Shown here piece after piece: positions 38,518-50,191 of a stretch of 64,000 nt of DNA; within the stretch, counting starts at the first letter, position 1; each line of letters begins with the position of its first letter. The DNA is taken from assembly GCF_021155765.1 (NCBI RefSeq), contig NC_060105.1:434001-498000 (forward strand), written 5' to 3'. A program made the translations under genes and the position numbers. The DNA comes from Diprion similis (taxonomy: Eukaryota > Arthropoda > Insecta > Hymenoptera > Diprionidae). The notes under the pieces are model-generated. The model did not search any database and had not been told where the DNA came from. It was given only the letters and a program-made list of their open reading frames with translations.

Positions 38518-40177
38518 TTACATTAATACGAAGTCTTGAAGGTATAATGGCTTTGCAGGCCATGTCCGAAAACTTTGTAACTTTAACCCACTCCAAGATT
38601 GTTGATAAGCTGTTGAGCTTTGCTTTGCATGATAGTATGTGATTTTCTTTGGGTGATTTTGTTCACTGGTTGTCATTCTATTGAATCTGTCAACAGTTCT
38701 GAGGAATGTTCTAAAAAGCTCTTGCTTGCTGATTAATAAGTAATTTCCTCTTTTTTTTTTTTTCGTTGCACCTTGTTTTCGGCCATCCACAGATATCTCC
38801 AATTGTCTGTTTGTATTGAAAAATGATTACTTTCATATGAATCATATATGCACTAATTTAAAAAGATCGAAGTTCATCATGTTGATATAATTTTGCATTT
38901 CCAGAATGCGTGGCTACTTCACAACTCCAATATGATTCGAAATGCAATAAAAGTTGAATTATACTCATTCTGGTGTTAAAATCTCTTCAAATTAATTATA
39001 CAGTTGTGAAATAGTGATTTTTAAGAAACGTTTACTGATCTATTACAGATGTATTTCTGGTATTTGTCTTAAAGCCAGACCACTGTAAACCTCAATGTTT
39101 ACATAAGACAGTGATACTTACCTATCGGGCACTGCACACCATATTACGCTGGAGGGGCAAGGCCGAGTCCTGTTAGCTCCTTTTCTGTGGACGAAACTTT
39201 GTTCTGATTGCATGAAAACTGGACATCTTCCAGTGGCAAACCTTTCACAGATACCACGTTGCATAGCTTCTGGAGAAAATGGAGACTGCCCTCCAATACA
39301 AAAACTATCAATTCTTACAGGTGGAATTAGTCTGGATAAAAGAGCCCCTTGTATACCAAGAATATTCCATCTGTAGGAAGTATTATATAATTACAATATG
39401 TATAATGAAAATAAAAGAGATGCAGCTACCGTTTTCTATGGCAATAGCAGGTTTGAATTCAATTTGTAGGTCCCAATTTTCTTACTTAGCAATTTTGTCG
39501 GAACAGGATAAACTCAGTGTTCGATCACCCCGTCCTGGTTTTGTTCTTATAGGTCCAACAAGGTGATAGTCAACACCCGGTAGTCTAGAATCTTGTTCTC
39601 CGGTTTGCACACATTTTGCCCCTGTTCGATGCACGTCGTACTCGTCGCACTGATAATCTTCCTGAAGATTGAGTCGTTTTATTTCCATATTATCGTTTGC
39701 ATGACTTTTTCTTTTCCGTGCAGAAGCGTTGATGCCAAACACGCGATTCTCAACTATCTTAGGAAATATCGAACAATCCCCACAAGGAGTTTGACTACAA
39801 TAATAGTGAAGTGAAATATTGTTCCGTAGACAGATTGTTTTATTTGCATCCAACTCGAAAACATCGCTATTACTGTTGTTCAGCCTCAAATTTAATTGAT
39901 GGTATAAGTAGCGTAGAAATGCTCGCCGGGCTAGGATCTCAGCATGTGAATCGCTTAACCTACTTCCAATTTCCCACTGTTTTGTATCTAATAACTCAGT
40001 ACCGCTTAAACACTTGGTTCCAGTAGCCAGCGATACAACTGATAAAGTTTCTTGGGCATCTTTCAAAACAATTCCGGCTAGAACTGTCCACTCTGTATCT
40101 TGGGGTTTTCCTGTTTTTCCAAAACTATTATATTTTTCACAGCAGAGCTGCGCTATTCTATCCGCCAGGTTGTTCAT
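38518..40177 (-). CDS. ADAT1: tRNA-specific adenosine deaminase 1 (ADAT1)
   Basis: Three exons: 39486-40177, 39122-39370, 38518-38806, giving 409 residues. ADAT1 deaminates adenosine 37 of tRNA-Ala to inosine. The zinc-binding site is visible: SDSHAEIL with histidine 78 and catalytic glutamate 80, PCGDC with cysteine 132 and cysteine 135 as the zinc/second ligand region, and a later conserved SLSCSDKIAKWN segment. The motif RPCPSSVIWCAVPDR in exon 2 and LEISVDGRKQGATKKK in exon 3 are typical of the ADAT1/ADAR deaminase domain. The start at 40177 is the first true ATG; the frame stays open upstream only through TTG codons. It follows the aldo-keto reductase gene by 125 bp on the same strand. 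Confidence 0.95.
38946..38951 (+). terminator. Candidate polyadenylation signal for RCL1
   Basis: AATAAA 569 bases past the RCL1 stop codon, followed by T-rich sequence. Its use would make the RCL1 3' UTR antisense to the last ADAT1 exon. Confidence 0.35.
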
Positions 40178-40302
40178 AATTAACAACAACTTATGCTCCC
40201 ATTGTCAGATAGTTTTTAATTAAGTGTATCAACGATATAAAAATATGGAATCATTGCAAGCATTCTGCATTTAGACCAAGCCCATGTTCACTTTTGTATC
40301 TC

Positions 40303-41776
40303 TTAACAGACGTTGGTTGGATCCCATGTATATTTTTTTTGAGGTAAGCTCGACAATGTTTTCATGTGCTGATCGCTTATGACGAAGTTTAGATCGATGT
40401 TATCTCTGATGTGCTCTATTTTTGCAGCTTTTGGTATGATTCCTATGGAAATGAAAATAGTGGACAATTGTCAACATTATTACCATCTAAGCGTTTGAGA
40501 CATATGGAAAGTTCAGAAATCATACCGATATCCTGTTGCAGTGCCCATCTTAATAGAACCCTAGCTGGAGATACCTTGTATTCTTTGGCAATGCTGTTGA
40601 CTGTTGGATCCTGGAGCAGTTCGTTAGATTTACTTGTGCCTAAAGAGGAATAAGCTTGAACATGAATTCCTTCTTTATTACAATAAGTTCTTAGTTCATC
40701 CTGACGATAGTGGGGATGACATTCAACCTGTAAATTCAGCACAATGGTTAACCAGTGGACAAATTTCCACCAAAACTGCAAAAATCAAAATTCACCCTAC
40801 TTGATTAACAGAAGGTCTCACGCCATAATCATTCGCTAACAATTCTTTGAGATGTTTAACGAGGTAATTAGATACTCCAATTGATCTAAGTATGCCTTGC
40901 TTTTGAAACTCTGCCAACACTTTCCATGTTGCGTCTCTCAGTTTAATGTTCTCTGTGGAATTCTCCGGGATGGCCCCGGCACCAGGCCAATGAATCAAGT
41001 ACAGATCCAAGTAGGTGAGTCCCAATGCTGAGAGAGAATTCTTTACAGCGTTGTAAACTTTTTCTGGACAGCCAGTATCGCTCGGGGCTGTAATCCAGAA
41101 ATCATGTTTGTAAGTTTGATGTTCAAGTACAAAGAGACCGTCGAGTTCTCTTGAGACTACGTAGTATAATGAATCCAAGATCGGTATGAGTTCACTTGCC
41201 GAGTTTGGTAGTGACAAAGATATCCTCTCTTTTTAGATTATATTTAGGCAGAGATATTCTCAGGGCTTCGCCTATATCACGTTCATTTCCATATCTTGCA
41301 GCGGTATCTGAGGGGAATTGAAAGATTTAAATGTTTAAAAATATAAAGAAGCAGTGAGAATAAATGATATAGATAATAAACTATAAAAATATAGCCACGG
41401 CAGCCCTACTCACCGATCGATCGAAATCCCACTTTAAGGCTCTCGTCTACAACATCGAGGATGAGGTCTCTGCCTCTTATTGTGTAGGTTCCAACTGAAA
41501 TAAAAACCAAGTAATTATTTGTAGAGATGATATTTCCAAAAATATGTCTGTTGCAGGTTTCCGAGAATGGATCTTGTAACATATAAAAGTATGATAATCA
41601 TGAAATTGAACGTTGAACGATAATCTTCGCTGATAGATCGTCAGACTGTGATTGATGTTATAAAAGCAATGGATATTTTTTATTTGAATCATTTTTAGTC
41701 TTTGTTTGTTCTTACATCCAAGAAGAGGCATGTGGTAGCCACTTGACAGCTTCACATATTCTTTTGCCTTCAACAT
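40303..41776 (-). CDS. Aldo-keto reductase
   Basis: Six exons: 41716-41776, 41414-41494, 41200-41307, 40801-41087, 40526-40727, 40303-40442. They give 292 residues, the usual size of the TIM-barrel family. The catalytic tetrad is visible: aspartate 48 and tyrosine 53 in IDTAARYGNE, lysine 82 in FVTTKL and histidine 116 in LYLIHWPG. The NADPH-binding end is SPARVLLRWALQQ and GIIPKAAKIEHIRDN. The family reduces aldehydes and ketones with NADPH in the cytosol; the substrate is unknown. The third intron begins GCAAGT instead of GT: joining after CTC G restores the expected TTKLAPSDTG, so this is a GC-AG intron. The start at 41776 is the first ATG in frame. The neighbour upstream is the MDH1B-like gene, 416 bp away. 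Confidence 0.93.
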
Positions 41777-42192
41777 TTTGCAGTCTAACAAATTCTGAAC
41801 AAACTCGAGAATACGAACGATATAATTCTAATTTTCACCTACAAGTTATCAACTCGAGGTAACGAGCGTCTGGGGGTGGACAATTACGAATAAACTGTTT
41901 CCAAATACTCTGCTAACAATATGAGCAAGATGCGGTTTCATAGGTTAGAAAGCAGAATCAATGATCTTTTCGTATTCAGTATTCATGTACATATGTACAG
42001 TGGGAATGGTGGCTTCGACCTTGGATATATCTATGCACGTGTGTCTGTAATCGCTGCCAGGAATCAAATATCAAACGATCGTCTCTTTATTTTACATTTG
42101 AGATTTGGAATACACATTTTTATACACAATGTAAACCTTCCATGGTTGGTAGATGGGTACATAAATTGCTTTTTGTATCATAGATCAGTGAA

Positions 42193-44257
42193 CTACATCT
42201 TTAATGGGTCCGTCGCATAGATGAGTTTCTCTGCCAAAATTTGAGCAGTTTCAATCATGTTGTTCAAAATCCAGTGTTGATAATCTGGTTGTGGAAATTC
42301 AGCACATGGTATCCAATAACGGCTGTCGTCCATCAATTGTTGTAAATACACAGGTTGCGAGAAAAATATCCCCTTCGGAATGCCAAACATTCCTATGGGC
42401 ATAGTTAATCAAACGGTGGGCATGGCCACTGGCAGTATTCAATAGGAGTGGAATAATTTTTCCCTTTCTTACTTACCCTTTGAGCAAATTCCTAAAGAAA
42501 TAATTTCATCTTCCACATTGCTGCTTTTGTTGTACCAAAGTTTGACAAGATCACAGATCGCTGTGCATTTTTGAGAGTTACCTGCCAGCGGAACCTGGTG
42601 AATTTTAGATCAGCTCATGAATATTTGATTCAGACCTCGAAATACATCATTTTTTGGAATATAATACAGAATCAGTTTTCTAATCATTAATTTAAATGAA
42701 TTTCATGTCATTATACATTTATTTAGGCATAGATTACTTTGATTGTATTACTTTATGCTCAAGAAGAGTGACATCAGGGTCCTTGTCATGTACCAGGTAG
42801 AATATTGATCTTAACTCTCGGTGCCTCACCCCCAGTGACAACGTTGTACCATTTCGAGATTTCAACGCTCGGTTATTGGGTCTATAAATTTCGTGTCTCT
42901 GAATAGTGTTGCGTATATCCACAAAATGGTTTATGCCTGCAAAATTTGCTGTGAGCAATGTTTAACTTCACTCATAAGTGAATATCTGTCTGCAACAAAC
43001 ACTTGCCTATAAAGCCCCAAACTGGAGGGCACCCCATTTCTTCTAATGCTACATCAACCAAATTTGCTGTTTCACACAAAATTTCAAGTCCTAGGTGACT
43101 ACTCACAACGACAATATTATTTACATCCAAGTTTACAACTGTAGAAGCAAGCACTCCGGCGTTGAGACAATTTGGGCCCGCTGAACAAAATACCACCTTC
43201 ATGTAATCTGGGGCGAAATCATTTATGTGCCTTGCTAAGTCAAGCATGGACGATCGGTTACGATTTAACCAATGATCTACTGGTTCTCCAGTCTCCCTGA
43301 AAGACTATATAAGTTTTATGGCACAGCAGTGGAAGGAATACAAATTAGTTTACTAGTTATTTTAATTCTATAATCGATCCATATTGACTTTTACAATAAT
43401 TATTCAATTTACATGTAGGCTCAGCCTTTAATATCAATCACAACTTGTGTTATTAACTCACATTAGTATTTCGTCTAATATAATAAGTATGTCGCAGTCA
43501 TTCAAAGCAATACTTAGTGATTGTACAATTTCAATAGCAGATGAGCTTTTGCAGGGTGTTTCTATATCTATTGTTTGTTCATTTACTCTTGTACTAGGCA
43601 CAGGGGCATTGTACATTCTCACAACCATTTCCCTTGTAAAATGCAGTGTTTTAATTGCACATAAGTCAACTGCCAGGTTTTCACACAGTTGTTTGTCTGA
43701 TCCAAATATTGAAATATGCAGTTTTGAATTTCTTACGTGCAACATATTCTTATATGCCCTTATTTCTGTTTCCTAGACAGTATACGAATGTAATTCTTCA
43801 TCCCTAGCGAGTGCTAAATAATTGTTGATGGACTTGGTGTACCTGACTGCAATCTTGCCCCAACGTGTTCAGTTCATTGTTACTAAGCTGGGACTCAATA
43901 CCATAGTACTCACGAATAAATTCCCAGAATTGAGTTGCGTCACCTATGTATGTGTAGTTTCCTGCACATTTTCCAAATTTACGCCAAACGAGTGGTGAAT
44001 TTTTGTGTGACCAGCCTTGTGTTTTGCAGATCTTCGCCAACCACGGCTATATGCAAACAGATTTTCCTGTTGATTTTGTACAAAGAATGTTGTAGGGTTT
44101 GAATTCGTACTTCCCATTCTTCATATTGTTTACAAATCCTTTTAAATTTAAAATTCGGTAGAGTTTGAGATAAATGATTAGCAACATAGCACACATGGGA
44201 GAAAACCTGGTCCTCCACGATGCCAGCTACCAAGATTAATGGCTGGTTGGCTGTCAT
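42193..44257 (-). CDS. MDH1B: Putative malate dehydrogenase 1B-like protein (MDH1B)
   Basis: Seven exons: 44111-44257, 43843-44046, 43462-43772, 43007-43296, 42752-42936, 42477-42594, 42193-42392. They give 484 residues (human MDH1B 518). The N-terminal 110 residues are the non-dehydrogenase extension of this branch, with KTQGWSHKNSPLVW matching the family block. A lactate/malate-dehydrogenase-like Rossmann region follows (KLHISIFGSD, DCDILIILD), then the C-terminal domain (EDEIISLGICSKGMFGIP). MDH1B proteins are poorly studied, and real malate dehydrogenase activity is not established. The intron after exon 4 begins GCAAGT, a second GC-AG intron. The intron between exons 2 and 3 is only about 70 bp. 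It sits 523 bp downstream of the securin-like gene. Confidence 0.88.
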
Positions 44258-44780
44258 CTTTGGTTAGATTTATCAGTTTGAGTTATTTGTGATGTCCAAT
44301 AAGTATCAGCTTTATATCTAATCCATGTACGGATATTTGGCAAATGTTTATAGTCTGACATTCGTAACCATAGATACACCTAGGAATCTAAAGTACCAAG
44401 CAAATTACTGACAAGCTCCAAGTTATCAAAATGATGACATGTTTATTTTCAAAAATACAAAAAATTTACATGTGCAAAGATGCAGATTTATTATAAATAA
44501 TGATAATTATTATTAAATCAACTAGAAATGCAAGAGCTGGGAATCTAGTAGTGGTTAAAAAACGTCTTTGGCATGAAAAAACTGAGAATCAAAGCAATAG
44601 TTAACGAATAATCGATCAGACTCTGGTACGATCATATTTGATTCTTAATTTTATTTTTACCAAGATAAAGTAATGAGAAATCTGATTTGCAGCAAATACA
44701 AGTATTTCGTTGCCTTTGATTGTCATTGTGAACAGTCGCTCGTCGATGATGTCCAGGTATTGAAATATTCTCAGTTTTCA

Positions 44781-46167
44781 TTAAAATTCGTTGTCTGAAA
44801 TATCCGGAAGACTGAGCGAATCTTCATCAAGTTTCTGTTCAGATTTTAAACATGCGTGTAGCTTGAGCTCAGGTAATGCAGGGAAGGACAACATTTCAGG
44901 ATCTGAGAAAAAAAAAATGATTTTTTAATCTCAATTTATACTGCCATTTCATTTACCAAATGATGTGGCTAACAAATGAATTTGAACTTTGAAGTGGAAA
45001 ACTGTCTTACCAGATTCGAAACCCTCATCGTCGTAAGTCTGAATTGACCGAGTAAAGGTAGCTATTAATTCTTCAAAATCAGGAGCAGTAGGTGGTTCAT
45101 CGGTGTTCACTGCGACATAAAAAGATTTTTGGTTTATTGTAAATTGGTCCCAAGTAATTGGAAAACTCGAATATTTTATTTCATATTCTCAAGTAGACAT
45201 TGATGCATTCTAAAAGATAACATATGACACGTCATGCTAACTCACTGTAGTTCTCATCTTCGTCATAATAGAAAGCCAGTTTTTCTGGTTCTGGGTATGT
45301 AGATGATCTCGTATTTTTAATAACAGTAGGTGTCAATGGTTTTTTAAACACATCGTTCTGATGTAGTTTGCCACCAGAGTTGACTTCAAGAAATTTGGAT
45401 TTTGGGGAGGTCTTCGTTGACAAAGGCTTCAGATCCTTGACCTGAATGAATACACAAAAATTCTAATTTTTGATAACTATTAAATGTTGAACAGATTATA
45501 CGTTGAAATTGAACTTGAAATTGTTGAAAACATAATTCTTTAGTTTTTCTATTATAACTAATCAATGATCGTCACCTTCAGGAATTGCTGGTTTTTGGAT
45601 CGCGGGGATATAGGTTTCCCATCCAAGTCCATCTGAGTTACCGATGGTTTCAAGGTTTCAGTTTGTTTTTTATTTTTCAAGCTCATTGAGGGCTTTGGAA
45701 TTGCAGCATTAATATTAAGGTCAGAGTTGGAGCGTATCGATAATCCTTTGGGTTTACATCCGTTGTTGGGCCCGAAGAATTTTGCTGGGGTTGCACCCGG
45801 ACCTTCCTGATGAATACGTTGCTTTGATGCTCTCCCATGCTCTATTTACATAAATTCAACGATGAAGTTAAATCACGTTAATCGACAGATATTAGATCCC
45901 CGAAATGACATTCAATTCGTTTCTTTGTTTCCTGTTTATCGTGGCAGCGAGGTCAGATGCCTTATTCATTCCTATCTATATTGCACATTCAACAATTCTT
46001 GCACGCAGAATTTGTATATGTTGAGTCTTCAATTTAAAATTAAGTGATGGCAGACCGCGTAAACGTAAAAAACATAACCTGATTATTTATTTTTGCTCAC
46101 CTGGCATGATTGGAGCACGCTGAATCGGATCATCGATCTTTCCAAACAAGTCGAATATACCTGCCAT
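44781..46167 (-). CDS. Candidate divergent securin (separase inhibitor)
   Basis: Five exons: 46101-46167, 45576-45841, 45246-45441, 45011-45109, 44781-44902, joined in phase to 249 residues. The protein is basic and low-complexity in its N-terminal two thirds, acidic at the C-terminus, and has no folded domain. Residues near 160 read STYPEPEKLAFYYDEDENY. This resembles the separase pseudosubstrate segment of vertebrate securin, which has YPEIEKFF. The basic-then-acidic plan and length also fit securin, which blocks separase until anaphase. I do not see a clear KEN box or canonical RxxL destruction box, which counts against the call. The start at 46167 has a favourable context (A at -3, G at +4); the in-frame ATG at 46107 is the alternative. 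Family assignment is tentative. Confidence 0.5.
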
Positions 46168-46898
46168 TCTCTTTAGGTACGGGACTACGTGCCGCAGTTA
46201 TTTTTCAACTACGAATCTACGTTAGAGTCCAAATATTCTTTGTTATGTGCACTCGTTCCAACGTTTACAGTTTGTGTCAGTTGTCGGCAGTTGTCTATGG
46301 GTTTGAAGTTTTGAACTCGTTTGAAATCTGAGGGAATCCTTTTTGCCGCACAAGCGTCGCTGCTGCAGCGCCACCTTCGGGGTACTCACGGAATTCTGGG
46401 ACGTCGAAGAATTCAAACGTGCTGCCGTTGCATCCTGCGTCTCGAATTTGTGCAAATTTGTGCTCAGTTTGATGGTTCTTCGTAATTAAGTCGATCCGTG
46501 GGACTGGTATTGGTGAAGCATCGTCAAACAAACCGTTCACAGCCACCCAGAGGTTCGTTTTCACGCGTTATGCATGCGATTGGGTTTTTTCAACGGTAAA
46601 CAAGTGACGATAGCTATTTAACCGTTACATATTGTGTTGGCTGTGCTATATTCAGTTTTCCTGTCGGAGCGATTTAATTTCTGTGGAAAAAAGTTATATG
46701 CTATCGCTTCAACGAAATATGCACGTATGTTACATTATCTTATGTTCAATTGTGTTTTCAGTAAGGTCGTGACCATTGTTCAGCACAGATGACGGTGTCA
46801 AGTTGTTTCTGTTACGAATTGCGTGCTTACCGTATAAACAACAAATACAAACTGTTCGGACACTGAATAACTGTTTTCTTTTTTTTTTTTTTTAACAG

Positions 46899-47041
46899 AT
46901 CACATATGAGTCAGTTCAAGAGCTGGAAATTCATCGACTTTACGTCGGCGGGGACCATCACCGACTAAACCTGTGGCGTCTTGGGGTCGACAAAGAGAGC
47001 TGGTTCGGCCGATTCTACATTTTGGAAACATCGCGTGATTC
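46899..47041 (+). CDS. Isolated exon candidate, function unknown
   Basis: A pyrimidine tract and AG at 46897-46898 are followed by a fully open 143-base segment that ends at a GTAAGT donor (47042). One frame reads ITYESVQELEIHRLYVGGDH then WRLGVDKESWFGRFYILE, which looks like real protein. A second frame has an ATG but stops after 20 codons. I could not find the exon before or after it, so the gene is unplaced. The antisense frame is also open, so chance cannot be excluded. Confidence 0.25.
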
Positions 47042-47455
47042 GTAAGTTTCGCATGCGATCTGTTATAGGCGATTTCACCATAAGGCATAGCGAGCCTATT
47101 TTACCCTCCATTTTTTGACAGACCGATAGTTCGATCTGAATCTTGACACCCTTTATAGCGTGTAGCATCTTGATACTACGAAATTTTAAATACGTCTCCT
47201 TCTCGTAAGCGGTGAATCTCCTTTCCCCTTCTGCCTCAGGCAACCCGGCACACAAGCTTTGCCGTATCGAATTTTTTTATTATTATTTTTATCACATGTA
47301 TGTACGTGAAAAGTGGAACTTTGCTGCAACAATAATTCAGCTTGCATTGTATCACAGGTGGATTTGCCTCCGTTGCTTTTTGACTTTCTGTTGCTTTGAT
47401 CTGATCTAAATTTGCGTTCAAACTTTCTTGCGTCTCAGTTTCCACCTCCAGGTAT

Positions 47456-47677
47456 TCAGTTTTCAGCTTCAAATGCGTATCCTTCTTTGTTCTTTGCTTC
47501 GACCATCATTTTTCTTCGCGTCTCTCGTTCTAGCACCTAAAAATAAGTATTGAATGTAAAACATTTCGAATGATTTGAGATGAAATAGCACGTTAATTTA
47601 ATGTCTGAGCTGTTTACTGCAGTTGAAAGAAGCTTGCCGTTTTTTGATTTTTCTTTCGTTACCGTGCTGTTATCCAT
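47456..47677 (-). CDS. Small two-exon ORF, 46 residues, unknown
   Basis: Exon 1 (47618-47677) starts ATG and ends at a GTAAAC donor. Exon 2 (47456-47536) begins after an ATTTTTAG acceptor and ends in TGA. The 81 bp intron is in phase 0. The predicted product is a 46-residue charged peptide beginning MDNSTVTKEKSKNGKLL and ending EGYAFEAEN. I recognise no family. It could be a real small protein, the end of a longer gene, or chance. Confidence 0.3.
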
Positions 47678-48035
47678 GGGGAAATGTCATCAGGATGGGT
47701 AAAAAATAGATTTTCGTTTCATGGTGAAACTTTGCTTATAACAATTTTGTCGTTTGGAGTATCTAAAAAGGAGGCGTTTATATAATAGCGCTATAAAACA
47801 ACTCGCCATCAAGCACAAGCACCGATTTCACGTGGAACAAGAATGGCTAGAACCTGGAGATAATAGTATGAAACTTTGAAGTATAGAAAAGACGTTGCTA
47901 CGTGACACGATGGACATAGCACAGTATTGAGCGACCTAGAGTTTCTCAGTCCAACGAGGTCTACCTGCAGGTGAATCGATTATTTCGGGGAGAAGGCCAA
48001 GCCTTTTCTCGGTGAGCGACCTGGTATAGTTTGCG

Positions 48036-50191
48036 ATGGAGAGTCGTTCGGACAGTATTCGAGAGGCCTCCTCCATATCCTCGATTCCCGTTCTTCGGGG
48101 CAACGCCACTAACCAGAGCCTTAAGAGAAATTCCGGAGGGAGTGTCGAACTCTCGGGCTCGCAGACCGATGAGAAGAACAGCCCATCCCGGGTACCCAGA
48201 AAGTTCATTGCGAATTGGAGGCAGGCCTGTGATCGTACCAAAGACAGAACAAAGGAGCTGTTAAAAAGGTGGCGAACGATACCAGGCCAAGAAGATGGTT
48301 TCGTCATCAACGAGCCCCCCGCTAAGGAAATCGATCATCCAGGATGGAGTGTTCATGTGTGGAGTAAGTCGATTTCGCTCGTTCGCTATTTCCCACTCGA
48401 GATTGGTTAATGGACAGATAGATCGATGGTACATTTGCCACGGGACACGTCCTCTGTAAGCGTTTATCACAGTATTGCCTACAACATTACCGTGAGACAA
48501 TCCTCTGAAATCAATGGGTGCAAAAGTAATCGGAAAAGGAAATTTGTAACCCGCAGCGACCTGGGTGAGCAGGTTTCCGAGTGACGAGAGCTTGACAACG
48601 AATGAGATGCCGTCGAAAGATATTGGCGCGATACAGAGGTTAGCACCGGTTCAACGTGACAAGCTTGCCCATTTTTTTACATATCTTCTGGACCATAGGA
48701 GGACCGGAAGCGTCTCGAAGAGGGACTTCGAACTTCTGTCCGAGGTATGAGTCCACGGCGTATTTCGGTTCGTACAAATCATCGTGGGATCAATAAGTGC
48801 CAGGTGGACTATTTTTTACATAACAACGCGCCCCACCTTCCGCGAACTTGGTTTAGACTTTAATTTCTCTGCATTAATGTAGGTAATTATGTTATGTTAT
48901 ATTCAATCAGCATTTTTTTCCGCATTGCTTTCCGCATGCACTGACCTGGGTCAACAAGGAAGATAATTTTTCATTGATAACACGAGGATTTTACCTCAAT
49001 TTTTACTACATTACTCGCACTAAACTATAGGTGCAACGTACTTTATACTTATATGCATGTAAAATATATGAATCCCTATCGATTAATTTTGAGTTTCAGA
49101 ACGCGTATCATTCGGCTCAAGTGACAGTTAGTTAGTTTACAGAACACCATTTGACATTCAAGACCTTACTTTTCCCATCTTGCAGTTTATTACCTTCCGA
49201 TGAACAATCGCGTCTTGGTATTAATAAGATGGTTTCTGCGTAAGTAGGTTTCGAACTGGACTTACTCCCTCTCGGCGAGGGATTGAGGAAATTATTGAAA
49301 CTAATTTGAAAGAGGGAAAAAAATGTCTTGAAGAGAAAACGCTTTTACGCCCTTTAAATGGTTCCTTCTTTATTGTATCTTAACGTAAAGCGGCTGAGGA
49401 GGTTTGCGGACTGGTCGAAAAATAGCCCTGAATATCTACGACTGATGGAGATCGAGCAGGGACTGGTAGAGTCTATAATAAGCCGGGACCTCGCAGCGAG
49501 TGACGACGATGAGAAGCAGGTGGACCTGGAGGACTGGTTGAATTGGTGGGCTCAGAAAGTCGCCCCTCAAGAAGGGAGGAGTTTCAGCGACCTCCCTCTG
49601 TGGGTTAAGGCCTTGCCGCGCGTCTTCTTCCTAGCCATAAACACCTCGGGAACCGGGAGAATCACCAAGGATGAAATTGCTGCGTTCTACAGCTTCGTCG
49701 TCGGGTTCGATTCCGGTCGGATTAAGTCTTGCATCGATGTCGCCTACAGCTCGATGACCTCGGTAAGTCTTGAGGCTCGTCGATAGTCGCCTGACTCGTA
49801 AATACTCGGTCTATAGGGCCTGTTAATATATTCCACATGTTGAATTTGCACAAGGGCTATATGTAATTATATCACAGCATGAAGTGTCAAAGTTACATTC
49901 CCCAACTTAATACAAGGTATTCAAACCTCCCAAGAGATAATGTTCACGATTGCTTAGAATGGGGACCATCCGCTGGGCTGGCCGCAGTACCAGCTGGTTT
50001 TCGCCAACTTTCTATTCGGCCGGGGGCCTTTCGGCCCCGGAGAGCATCTCCTGGGCATGACTGAGAGCTGCGTTCTACGTGGCGACTCGATCTCCTTCCC
50101 AATCGATTACTCGGCCATGAACACCCCCGTGGACAAAATGGAAGTTTACAGTCCTTACTGTAAGACAAATCGACGTAGCGTGATCGTGTAG
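48036..50191 (+). CDS. EF-hand protein, sarcoplasmic calcium-binding/calexcitin-like
   Basis: Four exons: 48036-48363, 48557-48744, 49391-49762, 49958-50191, joined in phase to 373 residues. The first 110 residues are a Ser/Arg-rich extension (MESRSDSIREASSISSIPVL) containing a basic helix, KFIANWRQACDRTKDRTKEL. Residues after about 140 form a helical core like the invertebrate sarcoplasmic calcium-binding/calexcitin group (FFTYLLDHRRTGSVSKRDFE, EDWLNWWAQKVAP, LAINTSGTGRITKDEIAAF, GWPQYQLVFANFLFG). The EF loops are weak: DHRRTGSVSKRD has Arg where a ligand is expected, and NTSGTGRITKDE is the best preserved. Calcium binding is therefore uncertain. Exon 3 uses an unusual acceptor (TAAAG before 49391), the least certain junction. 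GC-rich coding sequence compared with its flanks. Confidence 0.8.

Larger units (their letters stand above)
46168..48035. other. Intergenic region with two tentative exon candidates
   Basis: 1.9 kb between the securin-like start (minus) and the EF-hand gene start (plus). It contains a short minus-strand two-exon frame (47456-47677) and a plus-strand open exon candidate (46899-47041), listed separately. The long minus frame at 46965-47255 has no resemblance that I recognise. Confidence 0.5.

Noticed and set aside
46295-46564. 89-codon minus-strand ORF upstream of the securin-like gene
   Set aside because: It begins at GTG, not ATG, and resembles no protein; it lies in the promoter region.
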